Part shown: one piece after another, positions 1 to 7,195 of the stretch | How positions within the stretch are numbered: the first letter of the stretch is position 1 | Layout: every line of letters starts with the position of its first letter | DNA from: Gammaproteobacteria bacterium | GTDB lineage: Bacteria; Pseudomonadota; Gammaproteobacteria; Pseudomonadales; Litorivicinaceae | Length of the DNA stretch: 10,895 nt | NCBI GenBank assembly: GCA_002717305.1 | Contig: PBDH01000009.1 | Location: 9,086-19,980 of the forward strand | Direction: 5' to 3' | Translations under genes and position numbers: made by a program | The notes under the pieces: model-generated | Database searches by the model: none | Seen by the model: the letters and a program-made list of their open reading frames with translations, nothing else | Told to the model about the DNA's origin: nothing

Positions 1-687
1 GCCATTTTCGAACCCGACACGGAGATCGATACTTTCCGAAGCCTCTCTTAGTAAGCAAGGGATCTGGCCTTTGCCTAATGCACAGATCATTTCTCGAGTA
101 GGGGTACAGGTCTTTTTGAACCGGTCTCTCATATCCAAAAATGGATCAAGTTGGTCTGGGGTGCTCTCCTGATCAGCTGGGTACCGACCTAGGACGTACA
201 GCACTTCAATTACCTCGGTTTGAACAATCGACTGATCAATAAGCGACGCGAGTGTTTTGACATCATCCGCGTCATACAAAATAAATTGCGCTCGACTCTT
301 GTTAAGTAATCGATAAAAAAATGGTTGCAATTTTTCGAGGTTCTGACAACGCAAAATCTCTCGTGTTGCGACGGAAACCCATGGCGCGTTTATTCGCGAT
401 AATAAATCGTTCTGAGCATCCGACTCGTAAATTCCTGCTGCCTCTGAGGTAACTTGAACTTCTAAATTTGGTAATTATTCGTTCTAGTTCGAAATCGGTG
501 TCTCATATCGCTCAACATCCAGAAGATGTGCTTGTTTTTAAGCACGAATGTGTGCGTGGAGGCCGCGGGCTCCTGCGTGATAACGGGACAGGGCGGTTTC
601 AATCAAATCCTCGTCAGTTACCGGAATGGCTGGATGATCCTGTGTGTTCCTGCGAGCACCGTTCGGTGAGACCATGACAAATGTCAC
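1..687 (-). pseudogene. Beta-keto acid cleavage enzyme (BKACE/DUF849) pseudogene, three in-frame stops, 3' end outside window
   Basis: Read from a GTG at 687, one continuous frame gives a protein colinear with the BKACE family, which splits a beta-keto acid with acetyl-CoA into acetoacetate and a CoA ester. Visible landmarks are the N-terminal SPNGARR strand, VTDEDLIETA, the metal-binding GLHAHIR (two His), LEVQVTSEAAGIY, FILYDADDV, VLYVLGRY and the late RVGFEN, whose Glu is the third metal ligand in the family. The frame is broken by TAA (540-538), TAG (486-484) and TAA (477-475), then stays open for 158 codons to the window edge. No indel is needed to align either side of the stops. The usual Asp after the HxR motif is Ala. 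It follows the aminotransferase gene by 86 bp on the same strand. The family's last 40-80 residues would lie beyond the left edge. I infer a recently inactivated gene; readthrough is less likely because TAA ends several intact genes here. Confidence 0.82.
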
Positions 688-773
688 GCAGCACTCTCGG
701 CGTGGCTACTGATCTCGTTTGATTTTCGATGCGATGGTGTAATTTTGACAATAGCCGTCATAGCATAGAAAGG

Positions 774-1910
774 TTAAGTAAGTTTTTTCAAAGCTTCGTT
801 TAAATACGAAACAGTGCGATCGATGTTCAAAAGTTTGTCGAGACCGAATAATCCAACACGGAAGGTTTGAAAATTAGGCGATTCTCCACACTCGAGCGGA
901 ACGCCAGCTGCGACCTGCATGCCGACACTTGCAAATGCGCTACCGTTTTTGAGATCAGCCCGATCGGTGTGGGAAACCACAACGGTTGGAGACTTGAATC
1001 CCTCGGCGGCAAGACTCTTAAACCCATAATCGTCTATCACTGACCGAGTTTCATTCCCTAACTCAATTTGCCGGGCTTTGAGGAAATCAAATCCAAGGTT
1101 TTCCATCTCTTGGTATGTTTCGTGAAATTTTGCGAGCCCGTCGGTCGGCATTGTCGCATGATAGGTGTGACCTCCATTAAGGTAAGCGGCCATAACGCTG
1201 TGCCACTTTTTAAGATCGAGAGCGAAGCTGTCTGACTCAGTGACCGACATGCGCTCCAGCGCGCGATCGGAGAGCATGACCACCCCCGCGCATGGGGTCG
1301 ATGTCCAACCTTTTTGTGGGGCGGTAATCAGAACGTCAATCCCGAGTGCCCCCATATCCATCCAGATCGCGCCGGCTGCAACACAGTCCAGAACGAAAAT
1401 AGCGCCGACTTCTTGGGCCGCGTTGGTGAGTTGTTTGATGTAACCATCAGGTAGTATCATCCCGGCTGATGTCTCTACGTGGGGTGCAATAACAACATTG
1501 GGCTGTAACGACCGGATTTGAGTACAGATTTCGTCCAAAGGCGCTGGCGCAAACTGTTGATCTGATCGATCACTATCAGCGCGCGCTTTTGCTACCTCTA
1601 TAAGTGTTGGTGTCACACCCTGATCAAAAATCTGGGTCCAGCGAAAACTGAACCATCCATTGCGTAAAACAACTACTTTTTGGTTTTTAGCAAATTGTCT
1701 GGCGATAGCCTCCATACCAAAGGTTCCACCACCCGGGATCAATATGCAGGATGACGCGTTATATACAGATTTAAGACCCTCATGTAGTCCGCGCATGGTG
1801 TCTTGAAAGGCTAGGGACATGTGATTTATTGAACGATCATTGAATACAACCGAATACTCCAGTAGTCCATCCGGATCGATTTTTGGATATAGTGTCGACA
1901 ACGTTTCCAT
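774..1910 (-). CDS. Class V PLP-dependent aminotransferase (alanine-glyoxylate/serine-pyruvate type)
   Basis: The 378-residue product is a fold-type I PLP enzyme of the class V group that moves amino groups from small amino acids such as alanine or serine to 2-oxo acids, presumably in the cytoplasm. Supporting motifs are PGGGTFGMEA (cofactor phosphate region), RNGWFSFRW, PHVETSAGM, VLDCVAAGAIW with the PLP-ring Asp near residue 175, and APQKGWTS with the Schiff-base Lys at about residue 200. The C-terminal FRVGLFGLDKL is typical. I chose the ATG at 1910 because the protein then opens with METLSTLYPKIDPDG, near the usual family start. An in-frame TTG at 1931, with AAGG upstream, would add seven residues. 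The BKACE pseudogene follows on the same strand, so the two may once have formed a catabolic pair. The true substrate cannot be read from sequence. Confidence 0.9.
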   Translation of the reverse strand: METLSTLYPKIDPDGLLEYSVVFNDRSINHMSLAFQDTMRGLHEGLKSVYNASSCILIPGGGTFGMEAIARQFAKNQKVVVLRNGWFSFRWTQIFDQGVTPTLIEVAKARADSDRSDQQFAPAPLDEICTQIRSLQPNVVIAPHVETSAGMILPDGYIKQLTNAAQEVGAIFVLDCVAAGAIWMDMGALGIDVLITAPQKGWTSTPCAGVVMLSDRALERMSVTESDSFALDLKKWHSVMAAYLNGGHTYHATMPTDGLAKFHETYQEMENLGFDFLKARQIELGNETRSVIDDYGFKSLAAEGFKSPTVVVSHTDRADLKNGSAFASVGMQVAAGVPLECGESPNFQTFRVGLFGLDKLLNIDRTVSYLNEALKKLT

Positions 1911-1929
1911 CCCATCTTCTGCACGAATC

Positions 1930-1954
1930 AATAGGCCTTGTAGGAGAACCTATT
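1930..1954. repeat. Inverted repeat AATAGG-N13-CCTATT in the divergent intergenic region
   Basis: The short gap between the divergent aminotransferase gene and tadA contains AATAGG (1930-1935) and its exact reverse complement CCTATT (1949-1954) around a 13-bp spacer. The arms are only six bases, so chance is possible. The position between two divergent starts is where an operator would sit. The minus strand also has a good -35-like TTGACG (1970-1965), but no convincing -10 box follows it. No clear sigma70 promoter for tadA is visible. Confidence 0.3.
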
Positions 1955-1994
1955 CGGGATGGTTCGTCAACTTACACGAGCACGCGGAAACCTT

Positions 1995-2486
1995 ATGACA
2001 GCCATTAAATTTACAAAGGATGATAAGCTTTGGATGAGGCAGGCGCTTGAGTTGGCACAACACGCTGCATCACTCGAGGAAGTGCCGGTCGGCGCTGTTT
2101 TGGTTCGGGACGGAATTCTGCTTGGTGAGGGTTGGAATGCACCGATCTCGAGTTGCGACGCCAGTCATCACGCCGAAATCGCAGCAATTCGTGCGGCCAA
2201 CCGTTCAATCAACAACTATCGGCTGCCAGGCTCCACGCTTTATGTCACTCTTGAGCCCTGTACTATGTGTTTTGGTGCACTCATCCATGCGCGAGTTGAA
2301 AGAGTTTTTTATGCTACGGAAGAGCAGAGGGCAGGTGTTTTGGTCTCTCAATTACAACTTGCAAACACTGATTTTTACAACCACCAGATCCAAGTGGCTG
2401 GTGGCCTATTGGCTGATGAATCAGCAGCGCTCCTCAGGCAATTTTTTCGATCGCGGCGAGTCTCAAATCGGATCGCTTCGGAGTAA
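1995..2486 (+). CDS. tadA: tRNA-specific adenosine deaminase TadA
   Basis: TadA deaminates A34 to inosine in the anticodon wobble position of tRNA-Arg(ACG). The 163-residue product has the zinc deaminase signature: HAE at residues 59-61 (His zinc ligand, Glu proton shuttle) and PCTMC with Cys 89 and 92. The family's VPVGAVLV, NYRL and TLYVTLEP segments are present. I chose the ATG at 1995 because it places these residues almost exactly where E. coli TadA has them (57/59 and 87/90) and has GGAAA just upstream. An in-frame ATG at 1959 would add 12 residues. The loop that in E. coli reads GARDAKTGAAGS is clearly different here (YATEEQRAGVLVS) and one residue longer, and the residue before HAE is His rather than the usual Ala. 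It is followed by purL after 85 bp; E. coli has mltF between these two genes, which is absent here. Confidence 0.94.
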   Translation: MTAIKFTKDDKLWMRQALELAQHAASLEEVPVGAVLVRDGILLGEGWNAPISSCDASHHAEIAAIRAANRSINNYRLPGSTLYVTLEPCTMCFGALIHARVERVFYATEEQRAGVLVSQLQLANTDFYNHQIQVAGGLLADESAALLRQFFRSRRVSNRIASE

Positions 2487-2571
2487 AAAAATCCACGGAA
2501 AACTCCGGCGCAGGAGCTGGCTCTGCTAGACTAGAACCTTTATTTCTCAATCGTATCAAGGACCGATTGAC
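2487..2571 (+). other. tadA-purL intergenic gap
   Basis: This 85-bp gap holds a short CTCC/GGAG hairpin that is too weak for a terminator, an AT-richer stretch (TTTATTTCTCAATC), and the purL ribosome-binding site AAGGA at 2558-2562. I see no PurR-like box (ACGCAAACGTTTGCGT type) and no good -35/-10 pair, so purL may be read from tadA or from a non-canonical promoter here. Confidence 0.35.
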
Positions 2572-5500
2572 ATGCTTATTCTGCAGGGAGGTCGTGCTCT
2601 CTCCTCGTTTCGTATTCGGTCACTTATCGCGAGAGCTCAGGCCGCTGGAATCCAGATTACGGGTTTGACTGGCACCTACCTGTTCTTCGTTATGGGTGAG
2701 ATCCGTGATTCCACAAAACTGAAGCAACTCCTCGACGCAGATTCCTTGAATGTGGGTTCGGGCAGTGTTGTATTACCGCGCTCGGGGACGACCTCCCCGT
2801 GGAGCTCTAAGGCCACTGAAATTGCAAAAAATTGTGGATTCGAGGGCGTTTCGAGGATTGAACGCGGCATGCATGTGGTGATTGAAGGTGATTACGGAGA
2901 GGCCGACTGGGGCCTCTTAAACCGACTCATTTCTGATCCAATGATGGAGGACGTCCTTGACTCACTTCCTGCTGACACATTTTTTATTCCTAGTCCACCA
3001 GAGCCTCTTGGTATTGTCAGTCTCGAAGCTGAACCGTCGAGAACCCTCAACGCAGCCAATCAAAAATATGGATTGGCACTGTCTCAGGAAGAGATCGACT
3101 ACCTCTCAGATGCATACGAGAGACTTTCCCGGGATCCAACCGATGTAGAGTTGATGATGTTTGCACAAGCAAACTCAGAGCACTGCCGTCACAAAATTTT
3201 CAATGCATCTTGGACGCTTGATGGTGCAGATCAACCGAAGACTTTATTTCAATGGATTAGGAATACACATAAAATCTCTCCCAGTGGTGTCTTGTCTGCC
3301 TACACCGACAACGCGGCTGTTGTAGAAGGGCCTTTGGCTGAAAGATTCCACGTCAATCCACTCACGGACAGGTATGAATCAGTTCTCGTGCCTGTTCATC
3401 TGGTGATGAAAGTGGAAACTCACAACCATCCGACAGCGGTGTCTCCGAATCCGGGTGCAGCAACGGGTGCTGGTGGCGAGATTCGGGATGAGGGTGCAAC
3501 CGGTCGTGGCGCCAAGCCCAAGGCGGGTCTTACCGGATTTAGTGTGAATTATCTCAGGATCCCAGAATTTGAAATGCCGTGGGAGCATGATCTTCCGATG
3601 CCCAGTCGTCTGGCCTCTTCCTTGCAGATAATGCTGGAGGCACCAATCGGTGGCGCTGCTTTCAATAACGAGTTTGGCCGACCGAACCTGAATGGCTACT
3701 TTAGAGCTTATGAGGCCTCTGAACCTACACCTTTAGGAGCTCGGCGCCGTGGTTATGTGAAACCAATCATGATTGCAGGTGGTATTGGATCTGTTACGGA
3801 AGGCCAAGTTGACAAAAAACTCTTTTCTGCCGGTACACCTTTGGTCGTCTTGGGTGGGCCAGCTATGCTTATCGGCTTGGGTGGAGGAGCAGCTAGTTCG
3901 GTCGGTGAAGGCACCTCGGGGAGTGACTTGGATTACGCGTCTGTTCAGCGTGCGAATCCGGAGATGGAACGGCGTTGCCAAGAGGTGATCGACCGCTGCT
4001 GGTTACGTGGACCAGACAATCCGATTGTTTTTATTCACGATGTTGGGGCCGGCGGCCTGTCGAACGCGTTACCCGAATTGGTTAAAGACGGGGGCGTAGG
4101 CGCTGATTTCTCGATGGATTGGATTCCATCGGCCGATTCATCGCTATCCCCACTAGCGTTGTGGTGTAATGAATCCCAGGAACGCTATGTTCTCGCGATT
4201 GACTTGAATAAGCTGGATACATTTGAGTCTATTTGTGTGCGTGAACGATGTCCCTACGCGGTGGTCGGTTACGCGCACGATGAACCGCATCTATCTGTTG
4301 AAAAAACAGGGGAAAAAATCGCACCAGTTGACCTTCCAGTTGACGTACTCTTTGGTAAGCCACCCAAAATGCATCGTGATGCGTCGACGATCCCAGTTGA
4401 GCTTGTACCGGCTAACTTTTCTGAGGTTACATTTCTTGAGCTCGCTCATCGCGTTTTAAGGCATCCGACGGTGGCATCTAAAAAATTCCTCATAACCATT
4501 GGTGACCGGACAGTATCTGGCTTGGTTCATCGAGATCAGATGATCGGACCCTGGCAGGTGCCAGTAGCAGACTGCGCAGTCACTCACTCTGCAATCGGTT
4601 CCGTAACCGGCGAGGCGATGGCAATGGGTGAGAGGACCCCATTGGCCCTTGTTAACGCTGCAGCATCCGCTCGGATGGCTGTGGCAGAGACCGTTTTGAA
4701 TATGGCGGGTGCAGCCATTGGTGATCTGGGTCAGATTAAACTCTCTGCAAACTGGATGTGTGCTGCAGGCACAGAGGGTGAGGATGCTAGGCTTTATGAG
4801 GCAGTGAGGGCTGTAGGTGGTGAGTTCTGTCCCGCACTAGGAATTTGTATTCCTGTGGGCAAGGATTCGATGTCGATGAAGACAGGTTGGAGCGACTCTG
4901 ACGGCGTCCACGAGGTAGTTAGCCCAATGTCTCTGATATGCTCCGGTTTTGCCCCCGTCACAGGCATCGAAAAGACAAAAACCCCACTGCTACGGGGCTT
5001 CGATTCAACATTAATTGCGATTGATCTTGGACGGTATCGGTTAGCTGGATCAATCGCATGTGAGGTAACGTCCCAGTTAGGCGATATATCACCGGACGTT
5101 ACTTCCAATGAATTGAGAGCATGTTTCGAGCTACTGCAACGATTAAATTCCGACGGCCGACTACTGGCCTATCACGACCGCTCAGATGGTGGTCTATTCG
5201 CGACCGTCGCAGAGATGCTATTTGCATCTCGTATGGGTCTGAAAGCACAAACTCCTAGAGGATTGGATCCAATAGCTTTCTGGTTTAATGAAGAAGCAGG
5301 GTGTGTTTTCGAGGTCGCAAACACAGATGTTGTGGTAGTGCTTGACCAGTGCGCGGATAAAGCTCTGCGCGCGCACGCGTTGGGTGAACCTGACCGCACA
5401 CAGACTTTGACGATTATTTCTGATGGCTCCGTCATTCTTGAGGAGAGTCGCGTAGCACTTGAGCGGTCGTGGAGTGAGGTTAGCTTCGCGATGGCAGGAT

Positions 5501-6402
5501 TACGCGATAATCCGAGTTGTGTGCAGGAAGAGTCTCTGAACATCGAGAACGAGACGAAAGGCTTAGCGGCCTCAGTGATTCCTAAGAAGTTAGAGATCCC
5601 TGGTAGACGTCGAAGCCACGTCAGGGTGCCTCGTGTTGCAATATTGCGTGAGCAAGGAGTCAACGGTCAGATAGAAATGGCCTATGCATTCGATTATTGT
5701 GGATTTGAGGCCATCGATGTGCATATGTCCGACCTAATGAGCGGTCGACAGACCTTGGAGTCTTTTGATGCCCTAGCAGCATGTGGCGGATTTAGTTATG
5801 GTGACGTCCTTGGAGCTGGATCAGGATGGGCCCGCTCAATCCTCTTCAATGATGAATTATCGAGAATGTTCTCTGATTTCTTCCATCAAGAAAATACCGT
5901 GTCACTTGGTATCTGCAATGGATGTCAGATGATGGCCCAGCTGGCGCCGTTGATACCCGGTGCGAATCACTTTAAGCCTTTGCTATCAAACAAGTCTCAG
6001 CAATTTGAGGCGCGTCTGACACTGGCGGCGCTGCCACAGAGCCGATCAGTATTGCTCAAGGATTTAACGGGCACACGTTTCCCGATTGCTGTCGCCCACG
6101 GAGAAGGGCGATTTGAGCATGATGCTGAAGAGGTGCAGGCATTGGCTGACGCTGGACTCACAAGTCTCGTGTATACCGACGATGGTGGACACCCAGAAAC
6201 CAGCTATCCCGGTAATCCGAACGGATCGGCAGCGGGGCTTGCTGGTCTTTGTAACGAGGATGGACGAGTTACCATTATGATGCCTCACCCGGAACGGGTC
6301 GTATTGCGTTCACAGCTATCCTTCGCACCGGCAGGCACATCAAGAATCACGCCTTGGATGGGACTGTTTAATAATGCCTGGCGCTTCGTCACGGGAATCT
6401 GA
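2572..6402 (+). CDS. purL: Phosphoribosylformylglycinamidine synthase (FGAM synthase), large single-chain form
   Basis: PurL catalyses the fourth step of de novo purine synthesis: FGAR + glutamine + ATP to FGAM + glutamate + ADP. At 1276 residues it is the full-length proteobacterial form (E. coli about 1295). Domains in order are an N-terminal PurS-like domain (about 1-145), a helical linker with FAQANSEHCRH, two PurM-like synthase halves (about 230-970), and a C-terminal class I glutaminase (about 1025-1276). Visible active-site features are KVETHNHPTAVSP, GAATGAGGEIRDEGATGRG near residue 294, the glutaminase Cys 1115 in GICNGCQMM, and His 1239/Glu 1241 in PHPERV. The ATG at 2572 has AAGGA nine bases upstream. 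The gene appears intact. rsmJ begins four bases after its stop if the GTG start is right, suggesting translational coupling. Confidence 0.98.
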   Translation: MLILQGGRALSSFRIRSLIARAQAAGIQITGLTGTYLFFVMGEIRDSTKLKQLLDADSLNVGSGSVVLPRSGTTSPWSSKATEIAKNCGFEGVSRIERGMHVVIEGDYGEADWGLLNRLISDPMMEDVLDSLPADTFFIPSPPEPLGIVSLEAEPSRTLNAANQKYGLALSQEEIDYLSDAYERLSRDPTDVELMMFAQANSEHCRHKIFNASWTLDGADQPKTLFQWIRNTHKISPSGVLSAYTDNAAVVEGPLAERFHVNPLTDRYESVLVPVHLVMKVETHNHPTAVSPNPGAATGAGGEIRDEGATGRGAKPKAGLTGFSVNYLRIPEFEMPWEHDLPMPSRLASSLQIMLEAPIGGAAFNNEFGRPNLNGYFRAYEASEPTPLGARRRGYVKPIMIAGGIGSVTEGQVDKKLFSAGTPLVVLGGPAMLIGLGGGAASSVGEGTSGSDLDYASVQRANPEMERRCQEVIDRCWLRGPDNPIVFIHDVGAGGLSNALPELVKDGGVGADFSMDWIPSADSSLSPLALWCNESQERYVLAIDLNKLDTFESICVRERCPYAVVGYAHDEPHLSVEKTGEKIAPVDLPVDVLFGKPPKMHRDASTIPVELVPANFSEVTFLELAHRVLRHPTVASKKFLITIGDRTVSGLVHRDQMIGPWQVPVADCAVTHSAIGSVTGEAMAMGERTPLALVNAAASARMAVAETVLNMAGAAIGDLGQIKLSANWMCAAGTEGEDARLYEAVRAVGGEFCPALGICIPVGKDSMSMKTGWSDSDGVHEVVSPMSLICSGFAPVTGIEKTKTPLLRGFDSTLIAIDLGRYRLAGSIACEVTSQLGDISPDVTSNELRACFELLQRLNSDGRLLAYHDRSDGGLFATVAEMLFASRMGLKAQTPRGLDPIAFWFNEEAGCVFEVANTDVVVVLDQCADKALRAHALGEPDRTQTLTIISDGSVILEESRVALERSWSEVSFAMAGLRDNPSCVQEESLNIENETKGLAASVIPKKLEIPGRRRSHVRVPRVAILREQGVNGQIEMAYAFDYCGFEAIDVHMSDLMSGRQTLESFDALAACGGFSYGDVLGAGSGWARSILFNDELSRMFSDFFHQENTVSLGICNGCQMMAQLAPLIPGANHFKPLLSNKSQQFEARLTLAALPQSRSVLLKDLTGTRFPIAVAHGEGRFEHDAEEVQALADAGLTSLVYTDDGGHPETSYPGNPNGSAAGLAGLCNEDGRVTIMMPHPERVVLRSQLSFAPAGTSRITPWMGLFNNAWRFVTGI

Positions 6403-6406
6403 GTTG

Positions 6407-7195
6407 GTGATAAGTTGGATTGGTGTAGATCAACTCTGTCAAGTGGTGAGCCGAGATACGGCTATGTCCCAGATTCACTGGCTAAGTGTCAATTGGCAGG
6501 TCGATGTTCCGGATTTCGGGCATTATTTTTGGTGGGACGACAAAGGCCTGTCGCTGAAGTCAGCCGCGTTTGATTTCCGTTCCAGTGTTCATGTTGATTT
6601 TGTGGAGGGTACTCAAGCGCGCCGTATCAAAGCTATAACGGGTGAAGCACTGACCCGTGCGATGGGTTGCCACAAGGGACTACGTCCCGCGATTTTTGAT
6701 GCAACCGCGGGTCTCGGCGGTGATTTGAGTGTTCTTGCAAATATCGGGTGCGCAGTGTGTGCGGTCGAGCGGCAGCCGGTTGTGGCTGCTTTGTTGAGAG
6801 ACGCGTTGCGTCGTGCTGAGGACAGCGATGTTGGCTGGTGTGACCGTGTGCAATTGGAGTGTACGGACAGTCTTGATCTAATGTCGCACGTTTCGCACGG
6901 AGTCGTTTATATTGACTCAATGTTTCCAAAAGACCGTAAATCAGCCCCCTCATTGTCAATGCAGGTTTTGCATACTCTCGGAGGGATAGCAGAAAAACCC
7001 GAACGACTTATTGATGCTGCTCTGGATTCGGGTGCGGCCCGGGTTGTTGTAAAACGACCAATCAAGGCTGATTTTTTAGGCGGTCGCGTGCCCTCATCAC
7101 AAGTAACGGGTAAAACGGTTCGTTTCGATCTGTACCCCCGGCGGAAACTTACAGATGAAGATGCACATCCACATCAGGGACTGATTAACGGATGA
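6407..7195 (+). CDS. rsmJ: 16S rRNA (guanine-N2-)-methyltransferase RsmJ
   Basis: RsmJ uses S-adenosylmethionine to methylate N2 of G1516 in 16S rRNA. The 262-residue product matches the family through HVDFVEG before the catalytic domain, the SAM-binding DATAGLGGD at about residue 98, VERQPVVAALL, YIDSMFPKDRKSA at about 168-180, and VVVKRP near the end. The N-terminal sixty residues are weakly conserved. The start is uncertain. The GTG at 6407 lies just after the purL stop with GGGAA upstream and gives a family-like length; ATG 6374 would overlap purL by 29 bp, and ATG 6461 would shorten the N-terminus. The stop overlaps the dgt start (ATGA). The catalytic DPMFP motif reads DSMFP here, an unusual change in the motif that positions the target amino group. 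The family call is nevertheless firm. Confidence 0.9.
   Translation: MISWIGVDQLCQVVSRDTAMSQIHWLSVNWQVDVPDFGHYFWWDDKGLSLKSAAFDFRSSVHVDFVEGTQARRIKAITGEALTRAMGCHKGLRPAIFDATAGLGGDLSVLANIGCAVCAVERQPVVAALLRDALRRAEDSDVGWCDRVQLECTDSLDLMSHVSHGVVYIDSMFPKDRKSAPSLSMQVLHTLGGIAEKPERLIDAALDSGAARVVVKRPIKADFLGGRVPSSQVTGKTVRFDLYPRRKLTDEDAHPHQGLING

Noticed and set aside
475..540. Stop-codon reassignment or programmed readthrough in the BKACE frame
   Set aside because: TAA ends the aminotransferase gene, tadA, dgt and tesA normally, and three stops of two kinds so close together fit decay better than recoding.
468..677. 69-codon plus-strand frame opposite the BKACE remnant
   Set aside because: It has no recognisable motif and lies antisense to a frame that clearly matches BKACE; a shadow made visible by the stops.
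1911..1931. TTG start adding seven residues to the aminotransferase
   Set aside because: The ATG at 1910 gives a family-like N-terminus; TTG is kept only as an alternative.
2498..2520. Hairpin CTCC-GGCGCA-GGAG after tadA as a terminator
   Set aside because: The stem is only four base pairs and no T-run follows.
5172..5663. 163-codon minus-strand frame within purL
   Set aside because: It lies wholly inside the well-conserved purL frame, has low-complexity composition and no recognisable domain.
6633..6959. 108-codon minus-strand frame within rsmJ
   Set aside because: Antisense to conserved rsmJ motifs, rich in His/Arg/Thr with no domain pattern; a shadow.
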